Assembly: GCA_050313895.1 (NCBI GenBank) | Contig: JBNPMI010000007.1 | DNA length: 64,000 bases | Origin: JALFST01 sp022779285 | Lineage (GTDB): Bacteria; Bacillota; Clostridia; Tissierellales; Peptoniphilaceae | Reading direction: 5' to 3' (one strand) | Part shown: one piece after another, positions 26,241 to 36,436 of the stretch | How the letters are laid out: each line of letters begins with the position of its first letter | How positions within the stretch are numbered: the stretch's first letter is position 1 | The notes under the pieces: generated by a model | What the model was told of the DNA's origin: nothing | Databases searched by the model: none | The model's input: the letters and a program-made list of their open reading frames with translations, nothing else | Translations under genes and position numbers: made by a program

Positions 26241-29200
26241 ATGAGTCCCGCTAACAAGGATTTGTTTCGTGAGATTAAAAATTCATTTTCTCGTTTTCTG
26301 TCCATCCTGCTCATTGTGGGGTTGGGCGTTTTTGTGCTGGTCGGGCTTCTGACCAGCGGGCTTGTCATGAGGCGCACCGTGGATGCCAGACTCCATTTGC
26401 AGAATGCGCAGGATGTTCAGATTTCAAGCATGGTAGGGCTCAATGACACCGACATGCAAATTCTGGATCGCATTCCGGGTATTGCGGAACGCGAAAATAT
26501 CTATCAGGTGGAGCTGAAGGACACGGAGCAGGATGAGCTCTTTCAAATTCAAAGTCTTCCCCGGCAGATCACGCTTCCCGAAATTACAGAGGGTCGGACG
26601 GTGCAAAATCCCGGTGAAATCCTGCTCGATGAGGAGCTCAGGGATCGATATGCCATCGGTGATACCATCTCCTTTCAAAAAGAAACTCCCCTGATCGACC
26701 TCGGTCAGGAGGATCAGCTCAATCAATATCAGTTTACTGTTGTCGGCTTTGCAAATTCCGTATCTTTTATTGATCGGTCCAATCGCGGGGAATCTTCACA
26801 GGGGCTTGGACAGCTCTACGCCTTCGGATACATTTTATCCGAGCACTTTCAAGGAGATCCAGCACTTGTTCGCCTCCGTTTTGAGGACACGATCGGTCTC
26901 AACGTTTCCTCCGAAAAATACAAGGATTTGGTTCAGGCACACGTGGATGAGCTGAAAAAAGCCTACGATATACGCGGAGAGGAGAGGCTTGTGGAGATCC
27001 GCGGGGATTTGCAGGACGGCATCCGCGATGGAGAAGAAAAGATCGCCGACGCCAAACAGAAGCTGGCGGACGGACAAAAAAAGCTGGACGATGCCGAGCA
27101 GGAAATCCTGAACGGACATACCGATCTGCAAAAGGGAGAATCCACGTTTCGCGAGGAATCCATAAAGGGAAAAAACACTCTTGATCAGGCTCAAAAGAAG
27201 CTGCAGGATGCGCTTGAGGATTTGAAAAAAGGGGAAAATGAGCTGCAAGCCGGAGAACAGGCTCTCGCAGAAAAGGGAAAATCCCTTTCGGATGCCGGAG
27301 CCTCACTGGAAAACGGCAAGCTTCTCCTGGATCGAAGCCGTCAGGAGCTTTCCCGGGGAGAGGCTCAATATGCGGAAGGAAAAAAGCGGTACGATGCGAA
27401 TCAAAAGCTGCTTGCGGAAGGACGCGCACAGCTGGAGGAAGGCCAAAGCCGATACGCGGCAGGACTTGCCCAATACGAGGACGGGCTCCGGCAGCTTGAG
27501 GAGGGAGAGTCTGCGTGGAAGCAGGGGCACGACCGATATGCCGCCGGGCTTGCGGCATATCAAAGCGGAAGAGCTCAATACGATGCCGCTCTTGCAAAAT
27601 ATCAATCACAAAAAAAGGCATATGATGACGATCAAAGCGCATATCAGGCGGAGGTGTCTCGTGTCGGGGAGCTGAAGAAGCAATATGAGGAAGCACTCGC
27701 CAATGCCGGTCCAAATCCTCCCGATGATGTCAAACAGGCTCTGGAAAGCCAATATCAGGAGCTGACGGATGCGCAAAAAGCGCTCGATGTCTGGAAGGCC
27801 AAGCGCGAACAGGCCGCCAAGGCTCTGGACGAGGCAAAAAAAGAACTGGATGTACAAAAACAGGTTCTGGATCAGACCGAGCAAACGCTCGCGCAGGCAA
27901 AAAAAGAGCTGGATGCCAAACGCCTTCTTTTAGATACAAGCAAAAAGCAGCTGCAGGAAACGAAGGCTGCTCTTGACAGCGCCAAAGAGACGCTGGATCA
28001 AAAACAAAAGGAGTTGGAGAAGGGAGAGGCTCAATTAAAAAGCGCGGAGCAGGCCCTGTCTCGCAGCAAGGCGAAGCTGGATGACGGCAGAAAGCAGCTG
28101 GAAACATCGGAGGCTCTCTATCAAAAGAATCTGGCGCTCTATGAAGCCGGACAAAAGCTGTATCAGGAAGGTGCCGCTAAGCTGAGCGCCTCGCGCGCCG
28201 CACTGGAGAGCGGACGAAAATCCTACGAATCGGGACTGCTCTCCTATCAGGAGGGACGCTCGTCCTATGCCGATGAAATTGCGCAGGGGCGCGCAAGGCT
28301 GGAAGAGGCCCGCATAAAATTGCAGGAGGCGGAGAAAAAGCTTGCCGAGGGAAAAGAAACCTTTGCTCGGGAATCTGCCGATGCCGATCAAAAAATCGCG
28401 GACGGAACCGCGGATCTGAAGGAGGCGCGCGATGCGCTGAACTCTCTTTCTCAGCCGCGTTATTCGGCAGATCCGTTCTATAAAAATGCAAACTTAGATC
28501 TCAGTCTCACATCCGCGGACCGCATCGATGCGCTTGCCCTCGTTTTTCCGGTGTTCTTTTTCCTGATCGCCATGCTCGTCACCTTCACCACGATGACTCG
28601 CATGGTTGAAGAAAATCGAACCTCTATCGGAACCTATAAAGCCCTGGGCTATCCCTCCTCCGTCATCGCCAAAAAATACTTCGTATACGGAGCACTCGCC
28701 TCCATCCTCGGAGGAATCATCGGCGCGATCGTCGGATCCACCTTGCTTCCCGCAATTATCGGAAATGCCTACAACACCAAAACGATTTTCTTCCATAAGC
28801 TGTTGTATCGTTGGTATCCGGGACGCATTCTTTTCTCCATTGCTCTGGGCTTTCTCTTCAGCGCCGGTACCGCGCTCGCCACGGTGCTTTTGACGCTTCG
28901 CGAAAACACGGCCTCCCTTTTGCGCCTGAAACCTCCTAAGCAGGGAAACCGCATCTTTTTGGAGCGCATCCGCCCGCTTTGGAAACGCATGGGATTTTTA
29001 TCCAAGGTCACGGCGCGCAATCTTTTCCGTTATAAAGGCCGCATGATCATGACCGTCATCGGCATCGCCGGCTGTACCGCATTGCTCATCCTGGGCTTTG
29101 GCATTGAAGGCTCCGTAAAGGGTCTGGCAAGCAAGAATTTTCATGAAATCTTACACTACAATCTGGCCGTCACATACTGGTCTGAGCTGGACGAGGATGC

Positions 29201-30119
29201 ACATCAACAGTATCTGGACAGCAGAGAAAACGCCGGCGTTCCTTATGAATCCGTGCTTTTGTCCCCTCTCAATTTCACAACCCCCGACGGCATCGAGCAG
29301 ACGGCAAATCTGATCGCCGTCGACGATGATCATGCGTTTCCCCAATTTTTCACGCTGCGAGAGCGCACATCGGGAAAATCCCTTTCCATCCCGGGAGACG
29401 GCGTCTTGATCAATGAGAAGATGGCGAATCTTAACCGGATTCATGTCGGAGATTCCATCACCTTCGAGGACATGGAAGGAAAGGAGCATACGGTACCTGT
29501 ACGAGGCATCTTCGAGCAATACCTTATGCATACCGTGATCCTGAACAAGAATTATTATGAGCAGATATTCGGCAAGACCTACAAAGCGAATACGGATCTC
29601 TTTCTTGCACCGACTCAGTCCTCGGAGCTGTCAAAGCAATTTCGGGATTATCGCAGCGTCGTATCCACCGCGGATATCAACGAGGCGAAATCCGTTATGA
29701 ACGCATATCTCATCTCCATTTCCAAGGTGCAGGTCATTATTACGCTCGCTTCCGCTTTGCTGGCAATGATCGTCCTGTATAATCTGACAAATATCAACAT
29801 CCAGGAGAGAATGCGTGAGATCTCCTCCATCAAGGTGCTCGGCTTCTATCCTTTGGAGGTGACAACCTATATTTTCCGGGAAACGGCATTGCTCACCTTA
29901 TTCGGGATTTTTATCGGCTGCTTTCTCGGAAAGGCACTGCATTATGTGGTGCTTCAAATCATCACACCGTATTTCCTGATACTCGATCCTGTGCTCACAT
30001 GGTCCTCCTATGCCATCTCGATCGGCATTACGGCAGGTGTCACGGTATTGATTGCTCTCATCTTCCATTATCGGCTCAAGCATATCAATATGGTAGAAGC
30101 TCTCAAGGGCAATGAATAG
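26241..30119 (+). CDS. Giant FtsX-family ABC permease with long heptad-repeat coiled-coil insert
   Basis: 1292 residues. One helix at about 18-42, an extracellular MacB-like region to about 230, then some 510 residues of charged heptads with the pattern LxxGxxxLxxG (about 230-740). The first FtsX core follows at about 760-880 (ALVFPVFFFLIAMLVTFTTM), then a second helix set at about 930 and a final FtsX core at about 1160-1280. Two permease cores in one chain probably form the full transmembrane part with a dimer of the upstream ATPase. Such systems use ATP to move or signal in the envelope rather than import. The heptad region could span the cell wall; substrate unknown. Confidence 0.9.
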   Translation: MSPANKDLFREIKNSFSRFLSILLIVGLGVFVLVGLLTSGLVMRRTVDARLHLQNAQDVQISSMVGLNDTDMQILDRIPGIAERENIYQVELKDTEQDELFQIQSLPRQITLPEITEGRTVQNPGEILLDEELRDRYAIGDTISFQKETPLIDLGQEDQLNQYQFTVVGFANSVSFIDRSNRGESSQGLGQLYAFGYILSEHFQGDPALVRLRFEDTIGLNVSSEKYKDLVQAHVDELKKAYDIRGEERLVEIRGDLQDGIRDGEEKIADAKQKLADGQKKLDDAEQEILNGHTDLQKGESTFREESIKGKNTLDQAQKKLQDALEDLKKGENELQAGEQALAEKGKSLSDAGASLENGKLLLDRSRQELSRGEAQYAEGKKRYDANQKLLAEGRAQLEEGQSRYAAGLAQYEDGLRQLEEGESAWKQGHDRYAAGLAAYQSGRAQYDAALAKYQSQKKAYDDDQSAYQAEVSRVGELKKQYEEALANAGPNPPDDVKQALESQYQELTDAQKALDVWKAKREQAAKALDEAKKELDVQKQVLDQTEQTLAQAKKELDAKRLLLDTSKKQLQETKAALDSAKETLDQKQKELEKGEAQLKSAEQALSRSKAKLDDGRKQLETSEALYQKNLALYEAGQKLYQEGAAKLSASRAALESGRKSYESGLLSYQEGRSSYADEIAQGRARLEEARIKLQEAEKKLAEGKETFARESADADQKIADGTADLKEARDALNSLSQPRYSADPFYKNANLDLSLTSADRIDALALVFPVFFFLIAMLVTFTTMTRMVEENRTSIGTYKALGYPSSVIAKKYFVYGALASILGGIIGAIVGSTLLPAIIGNAYNTKTIFFHKLLYRWYPGRILFSIALGFLFSAGTALATVLLTLRENTASLLRLKPPKQGNRIFLERIRPLWKRMGFLSKVTARNLFRYKGRMIMTVIGIAGCTALLILGFGIEGSVKGLASKNFHEILHYNLAVTYWSELDEDAHQQYLDSRENAGVPYESVLLSPLNFTTPDGIEQTANLIAVDDDHAFPQFFTLRERTSGKSLSIPGDGVLINEKMANLNRIHVGDSITFEDMEGKEHTVPVRGIFEQYLMHTVILNKNYYEQIFGKTYKANTDLFLAPTQSSELSKQFRDYRSVVSTADINEAKSVMNAYLISISKVQVIITLASALLAMIVLYNLTNINIQERMREISSIKVLGFYPLEVTTYIFRETALLTLFGIFIGCFLGKALHYVVLQIITPYFLILDPVLTWSSYAISIGITAGVTVLIALIFHYRLKHINMVEALKGNE

Positions 30120-30156
30120 AGAATCAGAGCCGCAACAATCTGAATGACAGGCGCAA

Positions 30157-30198
30157 AAGATGGCTGAGCTTCCGAAAATATGGAAGCTCAGCCATCTT
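30157..30198. terminator. Bidirectional terminator between the FtsX and ftsH genes
   Basis: A 17-bp stem beginning AAGATGGCTGAGCTTCC and closing GGAAGCTCAGCCATCTT, with an 8-nt loop. It ends in T-rich sequence on both strands and serves two convergent genes. Confidence 0.88.
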
Positions 30199-30241
30199 AT
30201 TTTGAATTCCTTCGATTGATCAGCCCTTCGGCGGGCTCTTT

Positions 30242-32302
30242 TCAGTACAGACTTTTTCCGCCTTCATCTGTCGGCTTTCCGGTTTCCTCTGCGGCTTCTT
30301 TGTCTTCATCCGTGGGCTTTCCACCTTCGTCCGCCGCTGGCCTTCCGCCTTCGTCTGCGGATTTTGCGTTTTCGTCTGTGCGTACTCCGTGCCCGGGCCG
30401 TGTCACTTCCTGCGAGGACGAAGCATCTTCCTCCGTCTGAAAATCAATGCGCTCTCTTCCCTCCGATTCAAGGGACTCGTTGAGCACCTCCATGAATTTT
30501 TCGCCGGTAATCGTCTCTTCCTTCAAAAGGTATTCGGCAATATCGTGAAGCTGCTTTTCATGTGTCGTGAGAATCCGGGTCGCTTCCTGATGCGCTTCCG
30601 AAATGATCTCACGCACCTTGTTATCAATATCCGACGCGGTATGCGGCGCCGCCTGGAGCTCCGCATCTCCCCCTAAATAGCGGTTGTTTGATGTTTCCAA
30701 AGCGATGAAATCAAAATCATCCGTCATTCCGTAGCGTGTAACCATAGCACGCGCGATTTTCGTTGCGCGTTCGATATCGTTGGAAGCGCCCGTCGTTTTG
30801 GTGTGGAAAATCAGCTCCTCTGCCGTGCGTCCGCCCGTGAATGTAACGATCTCCTTGAATAAATCATCGCGGGTCATAATCACCTTTTCTTCCTCGTCCA
30901 CCTGCATGGTATAGCCAAGAGCTCCGGAGGTGCGCGGAATAATCGTGATTTTCGTTACCGGTGCGGTATGCTTTTGGAGTGCCGCTACCAAGGCATGACC
31001 AACCTCATGATAGGCAATCATCCGTTTATCCCGATCCGTAATCACGGAATGCTTCTTTTGCATACCGGCGATGACCGTTTCCACGGATTCGATCAGATCC
31101 TCCGTGGTTACCTGATTTCTCCCTGCGCGAACCGCCATCAGTGCGCCCTCATTGATGATATTCGCAAGGTCCGCTCCGGAAGCACCCGCTGTCATGCGCG
31201 CCACCTGCTTGAGATCCACATCCCTCTCCATGCGAACATCCTTGGCATGCACCTTGAGAATTTCCTCACGCCCGCGAATATCCGGAAGCTCCACGCGCAC
31301 CTGACGGTCAAATCTTCCCGGACGGGTCAGCGCAGGATCCAGAATCTCAGGACGGTTGGTCGCCGCCAGGATCACAACACCCGTATTTCCTTCAAAGCCG
31401 TCCATTTCGGCAAGAAGCTGATTCAGCGTCTGCTCGCGTTCATCATTTCCGCCAAAACCGGAGGAATCGCGGCGCTTTCCGATGGCATCAATCTCATCGA
31501 TAAAAATAATACAGGGTGCTTTTTTCTTTGCTTCGCTGAAAAGATCACGCACCTTTGATGCTCCCATTCCGACAAAGAGCTCCACAAATTCGGAGCCCGA
31601 AATGGAAAAGAAGGGAACATCGGCTTCTCCGGCAACGGCCTTTGCCAGCAAGGTTTTACCGGTTCCCGGAGGACCTACTAAGAGCACACCCTTGGGAATC
31701 ACCGCTCCAATTTGTTCATAGCGTTCAGGACGTTTCAGAAAATCCACGATTTCCGTAAGACTTTCCTTCGCCTCATCCTGTCCCGCAACGTCTGAAAAGT
31801 GTTTTCCGTTCTTGGCTTTGACATAGACCTTGGCATTGGATTTTCCAAAGCTGATTGCATTGCCCATGCCTCCGCCCAGATTTTTCATGAGATAGCGGCC
31901 CATGAGCCAAAGGATGGCGACCGGAACCGCGAATGAAATCAACAGCGATAAGAACGGATTGATCGTTTGCGGAATTTTCGCGCCGAACTTCACCCCTTTT
32001 TCCGTCAAAAGCTGCGTCAGTTTTTCGTCTTCCCATGGACCGGTCTTGTAAATCCCCTCCTTGCCCGTATCGTCCTTTGCCGCAAATTCATAGTAATTTC
32101 CCTTATTCTCAACCCTTGTCACTTTATCCGCATTGACCATGGCGACAAATTCGGAATAGCTGACTTCTTTGGTGGTGGATCTGCGAAGAATCGGAGATAC
32201 GAAAAACTGCACCACCAGAAGAATCACAAATACGGATATATAGTAGTAAATCAGCGAACGAGGTCTTTTGGGGCCGTTGTCCGATGGATTGTTATTCAGC
32301 AT
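30242..32302 (-). CDS. ftsH: ATP-dependent zinc metalloprotease FtsH
   Basis: 686 residues. Two N-terminal helices (about 18-36 and 110-130) flank the small external domain. The AAA module has Walker A GPPGTGKT (near 210), Walker B IIFIDEIDAIG, and the SRH with LTRPGRFDRQV. The zinc motif is HEVGH (near 430) with a downstream Asp in the M41 domain. It degrades membrane and regulatory proteins. The last 50 residues are an unusual acidic tail with repeats of the type DEGGKPTDE. AGAGAGGAAA precedes the ATG. Confidence 0.97.
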   Translation of the reverse strand: MLNNNPSDNGPKRPRSLIYYYISVFVILLVVQFFVSPILRRSTTKEVSYSEFVAMVNADKVTRVENKGNYYEFAAKDDTGKEGIYKTGPWEDEKLTQLLTEKGVKFGAKIPQTINPFLSLLISFAVPVAILWLMGRYLMKNLGGGMGNAISFGKSNAKVYVKAKNGKHFSDVAGQDEAKESLTEIVDFLKRPERYEQIGAVIPKGVLLVGPPGTGKTLLAKAVAGEADVPFFSISGSEFVELFVGMGASKVRDLFSEAKKKAPCIIFIDEIDAIGKRRDSSGFGGNDEREQTLNQLLAEMDGFEGNTGVVILAATNRPEILDPALTRPGRFDRQVRVELPDIRGREEILKVHAKDVRMERDVDLKQVARMTAGASGADLANIINEGALMAVRAGRNQVTTEDLIESVETVIAGMQKKHSVITDRDKRMIAYHEVGHALVAALQKHTAPVTKITIIPRTSGALGYTMQVDEEEKVIMTRDDLFKEIVTFTGGRTAEELIFHTKTTGASNDIERATKIARAMVTRYGMTDDFDFIALETSNNRYLGGDAELQAAPHTASDIDNKVREIISEAHQEATRILTTHEKQLHDIAEYLLKEETITGEKFMEVLNESLESEGRERIDFQTEEDASSSQEVTRPGHGVRTDENAKSADEGGRPAADEGGKPTDEDKEAAEETGKPTDEGGKSLY

Positions 32303-32450
32303 AATTTTCCTCTCTTTCAGGCATTCGGTTTGAATGTTTTGACTATCTTTACCCTTTTTCTATCATCCTCAACATTTTTGTAAAAAGTATGAGCATGCCT
32401 TCAATATCACATTCCATCACATTCCGGCCGGCAATTCCGGCTCGCAAACG

Positions 32451-32479
32451 TTGCCACATTTTACAGATCATGATATATT
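32451..32479 (+). promoter_or_regulatory. Promoter of the FbpABC/AfuABC-type operon
   Basis: TTGCCA, 17 bp, TATATT, with TGA just before the -10 box (extended -10). The start codon lies 54 bp downstream. Confidence 0.65.
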
Positions 32480-32532
32480 TATTTCATTCAATATGCGAAA
32501 GCTATGAAAACACAATTTTTTGGAGGAGAAAC

Positions 32533-33600
32533 ATGAAAGCAAGGACATTATCGGTATTGTTGGCAGCAGCCCTGGCGCTCACTGCCTGTGGCAACGGGGG
32601 AAGCTCCTCGGATCCGAAAAAAACAGAGACCTCCGGCTCTGCGGCGGCCAGCACACAGACGGGAGAAAAAAAGCCGGAAGATTATACGGGAAATCTTGTT
32701 GTGTATTCACCCCATGATGCGGATCCCCTGGCGGCAGGTGTCGCACTCTTTGAAAAAACCTATCCGAATATTAAGGTAAGTACAGTTGCTGCCGGTACCG
32801 GTGAGCTTGCACAGCGCATCGTTGCGGAATCGGCAAACCCGCAGGGAGATGTGCTTTGGGGCGGCGGAGCGGATACCGTAGCAGCCTATACCGAATATCT
32901 GGAGCCCTATGTGACGGCGAATGACGATGTCATCGACGCGAAATTCAAGGATAAGGACAACTATTGGACCGGCGAAAGTCCTCTGCCCATGGTCTTTATC
33001 TACAACAAGAAAATGATCGATGAAAAAGATGTTCCGAAAACCTGGGAGGACTTAACAAATCCCGCTCTGAAGGGCAAGATCGCATATGCTTCTCCTGCCA
33101 AATCCGGATCTGCTTATACGCAGCTTTGCACGATGCTCTTCAGTCAGCCGAGCATGGAGGAAGGCTGGTCATTGGTTGAGAAATTCATTGCGAACCTTGA
33201 CGGCAAAATTCAGGATTCCTCGGGAAATGCTCACAAGCTCGTCGCCTCCGGCGAATACGCATTGGGGATCACCATTGAAAAGAGCGCTGTCCTGTACAAG
33301 GATAATCCTGACATCGGATTTGTCTATCCCCAAAAGGATTCCGCCGTTCCCGATGGCGTTGCACTGATTAAGGGCGCTCCGAACAGTGAAAACGCAAAGC
33401 TCTTTATCGATTTTGTCACCGGTAAGGAATGCCAGACGGAGCAGAATCAGGAATTTGCACGCCGCCCTGTTCGCAGCGACATTACTCCCGTCGGACTGGC
33501 TCCGCTTACCGACATCGATATGGGAGATTATGATTTCCATTTTGCTGCAACCGAGCGCGATTCCATTATCGAAAAGTGGAACGATCTGACCGTGAAATAA
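32533..33600 (+). CDS. ABC transporter substrate-binding lipoprotein (FbpA/AfuA-like)
   Basis: 355 residues from the ATG at 32533 (TTGGAGGAG upstream). Lipobox LTAC at residues 16-19, a Ser/Thr/Lys linker, then an SBP fold starting NLVVYSPHDADP. Motifs AGTGELAQRIVAES and NPQGDVLWGGG resemble the branch that binds phosphorylated sugars or phosphonates. The adjacent Tyr-Tyr pair that binds iron in classical FbpA is absent. Databases would probably label it iron(III)-binding; the sequence and the downstream phosphatase make an organophosphate substrate at least as likely. It is the first gene of a four-gene operon. Confidence 0.88.
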   Translation: MKARTLSVLLAAALALTACGNGGSSSDPKKTETSGSAAASTQTGEKKPEDYTGNLVVYSPHDADPLAAGVALFEKTYPNIKVSTVAAGTGELAQRIVAESANPQGDVLWGGGADTVAAYTEYLEPYVTANDDVIDAKFKDKDNYWTGESPLPMVFIYNKKMIDEKDVPKTWEDLTNPALKGKIAYASPAKSGSAYTQLCTMLFSQPSMEEGWSLVEKFIANLDGKIQDSSGNAHKLVASGEYALGITIEKSAVLYKDNPDIGFVYPQKDSAVPDGVALIKGAPNSENAKLFIDFVTGKECQTEQNQEFARRPVRSDITPVGLAPLTDIDMGDYDFHFAATERDSIIEKWNDLTVK

Positions 33601-33655
33601 ACAAAATAAAAGAAAAACGACACAGTCTCCGCAAGGGTTGTGTCATTCCGCTCGT

Positions 33656-33690
33656 CGGGTGTCAGGGGTTCTCCCATGACACCCGTTTTT
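33656..33690 (+). terminator. Intra-operon terminator between binding protein and ATPase
   Basis: A 9-bp stem (CGGGTGTCA / TGACACCCG) with a 12-nt loop, then TTTTT. A second small hairpin (GACACA/TGTGTC) lies just upstream. Partial read-through would give more binding protein than membrane components. Confidence 0.75.
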
Positions 33691-33707
33691 AACCGGAGGA
33701 GGATATT

Positions 33708-34778
33708 ATGAGTAATGCGGTCATCATCCAGGATGCCGTCAAACGATATGGTGATTTTACCGCGCTGCACAGCGTTTCCATGAATATCAGGGAGGGGGAA
33801 TTCTTCACGCTGCTCGGGCCTTCAGGCTGTGGGAAAACCACGCTTTTGCGCATGATTGCCGGTTTTAACTCCATTGAAGAAGGCGAAATTCATATCGGTG
33901 AGCAGCTGATCAATCATGTGCCCGCTCATAAGCGTGACATCGGCATGGTATTCCAAAATTATGCGATTTTTCCACATCTCACCGTAGAAGAAAATGTGGC
34001 CTACGGTCTCAAGGCACGCAGAGTGCCGAAGAGTGAAATTGTGGGACGCGTTCAAAAGGCGTTGGCGCAGGTGCAAATTTCACACCTGGCAAAGCGCAAG
34101 CCCAGCGAGCTGTCCGGCGGACAGCAGCAGCGTGTCGCTTTGGCACGTGCGTTTGTCATCGAGCCCAACGTGCTTTTGATGGATGAGCCGCTGTCCAATC
34201 TTGATGCCAAGCTTCGCGTGCAGATGCGCACAGTGATCAAAAAGCTGCAACGCCAGCTCGGCATTACCACCGTCTATGTCACGCATGATCAGGAGGAGGC
34301 ACTTTCCATTTCCGATCGCATTGCCGTCATGAAAGATGGTGTAATCAAGCAAATCGGTACACCGCAGGAAATCTATAATTATCCGGCCAATCCATTCGTT
34401 GCCGGTTTTATCGGCGTTTCCAATTTTCTGGACTGTCAGGTCACGGGAAGCAAGGAGAATGCAGCCATAAGCATCAAGGGCGAGCCCACATTACACCTGT
34501 CTCTTGTGAGTGATTACAATGGTCCCGCTATTTTAGCGGCACGTCCGGAGCAGATTTTCTTCAGCGATCAAGGGCTTCCCGGTACTGTCAGCTTTGCGAC
34601 CTTCCTTGGCGATTATATCGAATATGAGGTCACTCTTGCTGACGGTCAATCCATTCAGATTAACGAGTATACAAAGGACACCGAGGAAAGTCATACCGTC
34701 GGCGAAAAGGTACACATTCACTTTGTTCCTTCCAAAATCAAGCTCTTTACCGCAGAAACCGAGGAGGTGCTCAACTGA
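33708..34778 (+). CDS. ABC transporter ATP-binding protein with TOBE domain (FbpC/AfuC-like)
   Basis: 356 residues, GGAGGAGG upstream. Walker A GPSGCGKT (about 38-45), signature LSGGQQQR, Walker B VLLMDEPLSNLDAKLR, THDQEEA switch, and a C-terminal TOBE/OB regulatory segment (about 240-350). It powers the permease encoded next. Its stop and the permease start share TGATG, which indicates translational coupling. Confidence 0.93.
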   Translation: MSNAVIIQDAVKRYGDFTALHSVSMNIREGEFFTLLGPSGCGKTTLLRMIAGFNSIEEGEIHIGEQLINHVPAHKRDIGMVFQNYAIFPHLTVEENVAYGLKARRVPKSEIVGRVQKALAQVQISHLAKRKPSELSGGQQQRVALARAFVIEPNVLLMDEPLSNLDAKLRVQMRTVIKKLQRQLGITTVYVTHDQEEALSISDRIAVMKDGVIKQIGTPQEIYNYPANPFVAGFIGVSNFLDCQVTGSKENAAISIKGEPTLHLSLVSDYNGPAILAARPEQIFFSDQGLPGTVSFATFLGDYIEYEVTLADGQSIQINEYTKDTEESHTVGEKVHIHFVPSKIKLFTAETEEVLN

Positions 34779-36436
34779 TGAAAAAAAGTGTGCAAAAGTG
34801 GCACCCCGATTTTTGGTTTTTCGTCAAGGTCTTTGTTTTTATCGGATTGGGAATTTGCATTATCTATCCGTTCTACAACATTCTTGCGAAAAGCATTTTC
34901 TCCAATAAGGTCGACGGCGTCACGCTTTATAATTTCCGTCGTTTTTTCTCCAAGCCGTATTACTATACCTCCCTGCTCCATTCCTTTGTCGTTTGTATGG
35001 GAACGGTATTCTTTGCCACCCTGGTGGGACTTCCCATCGCTTATCTCATGACACGTTACAATATTTTCGGGAAGAAGGCGCTGCATATCGGCATCATCCT
35101 GTCTCTTATGAGTCCCCCGTTCATCGGAGCCTATTCGTGGATCATTCTTCTGGGGCGTTCGGGATTGATTACGCAGCTTTTTGAAAAATTCGGTGTGCTT
35201 CTGCCCACCATCTACGGAAGAAACGGAATCATCTTCGTCTTTACCCTTCATCTTTTCCCCTACATCTATCTCTATGCCAGCGGCGCCATGAACAGCATCG
35301 ATTCCTCGCTGGAGGAGGCGGCGGAAAATTTAGGTATGAGCAGGCTTCGCCGCATCTGGACCGTAACGCTTCCTGTGATTCTGCCATCCATCCTCGCCGG
35401 CTGCATCATGGTCTTTATGACCTGTCTTGCGGATTTCGGCACACCCATGCTCCTCGGAGAAGGCTATACGGTGCTTCCGGTTATGGTATATAACGAGTAT
35501 ATGTCGGAAAGTGCAACAAACCCCTATATGGCCTCAGCACTTTCGGTCATTATTGTCGTTTGTTCCCTCGCGGTTTTATTGGTACAAAAGCTCATCGTGG
35601 ATAAGAAAAACTATATGATGAGCGCCCTTCGACCTCCGCAGGAAACGAAGCTGCACGGCATGAAGCGCTTCCTGATAAGCCTTCCCATCTATCTGATCGT
35701 GATCGTTGCGCTGTTTCCCCAGCTGGTCGTGATTGCACAGTCCTTTATCGAGCGCAGCTTTTCCGGCATGATCAAGGGCATCAATTTTAACAATTACAGG
35801 ACGATTGCAAGCAAGCTTTCCCTGAATATCCGAAATACCTATGTCTATGCCTTTACGGCGGTATTCTTTATCATTCTCATCGGAGTTCTTGTCAGCTATG
35901 TCCTGGTACGCAAAAAAAGCAAGGCGTCGCAGATCATCGATATTCTCATCATGTTCCCGTACGTAATTCCGGGCTCAGTACTCGGCATCGGACTGATTAT
36001 CGCCTTTAACCGTCCTCCGATCGTTTTGGTTGGAACCTCCGCAATCATGATCATTTCCTATATTGTGCGAAAACTGCCCTATACGATTCGATCTGGGAGC
36101 GCCTTTCTCTATCAAATGGATCCTTATATTGAGGAGGCGTCCATCAACCTGGGAGTCAGTCCCATGAAGACCTTCTTTACCGTAACGGCGCGCATGATGA
36201 TTCCGGGACTGATGAGCGGCGTGGTGCTTTCCCTGATCACCTGCATCAACGAGCTGTCCAGCTCCATCATGCTCTATAGCGGACGAACCTCTACGATCTC
36301 CGTTGCGATCTATCAGGAGGTTACCCGAATGTCTGATGGAACGGCCGGCGCACTGGCAACGATTTTAACGGTGTCTACCGCTCTCCTGCTTGCCATTGTA
36401 TTCCGTGTAACCAAAGGAAAGGTGAAAATAATCTGA
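34778..36436 (+). CDS. Fused double ABC permease (FbpB/AfuB-like)
   Basis: 552 residues with about twelve helices in two homologous halves. Each half carries an EAA loop: SLEEAAENLGMSRLRRIW (about 170) and YIEEASINLGVSPMKTFF (about 455). One chain therefore supplies both transmembrane domains, as in FbpB, AfuB and PhnU-type systems. Start overlaps the ATPase stop (TGATG) and its own stop overlaps the phosphatase start in the same way. Confidence 0.93.
   Translation: MKKSVQKWHPDFWFFVKVFVFIGLGICIIYPFYNILAKSIFSNKVDGVTLYNFRRFFSKPYYYTSLLHSFVVCMGTVFFATLVGLPIAYLMTRYNIFGKKALHIGIILSLMSPPFIGAYSWIILLGRSGLITQLFEKFGVLLPTIYGRNGIIFVFTLHLFPYIYLYASGAMNSIDSSLEEAAENLGMSRLRRIWTVTLPVILPSILAGCIMVFMTCLADFGTPMLLGEGYTVLPVMVYNEYMSESATNPYMASALSVIIVVCSLAVLLVQKLIVDKKNYMMSALRPPQETKLHGMKRFLISLPIYLIVIVALFPQLVVIAQSFIERSFSGMIKGINFNNYRTIASKLSLNIRNTYVYAFTAVFFIILIGVLVSYVLVRKKSKASQIIDILIMFPYVIPGSVLGIGLIIAFNRPPIVLVGTSAIMIISYIVRKLPYTIRSGSAFLYQMDPYIEEASINLGVSPMKTFFTVTARMMIPGLMSGVVLSLITCINELSSSIMLYSGRTSTISVAIYQEVTRMSDGTAGALATILTVSTALLLAIVFRVTKGKVKII

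Noticed and set aside
26899..28491. Antisense frames of up to 271 codons opposite the FtsX heptad region
   Set aside because: They arise from the repetitive codon pattern of the sense strand; products are Pro/Arg/His-rich with no family match and no start signals.
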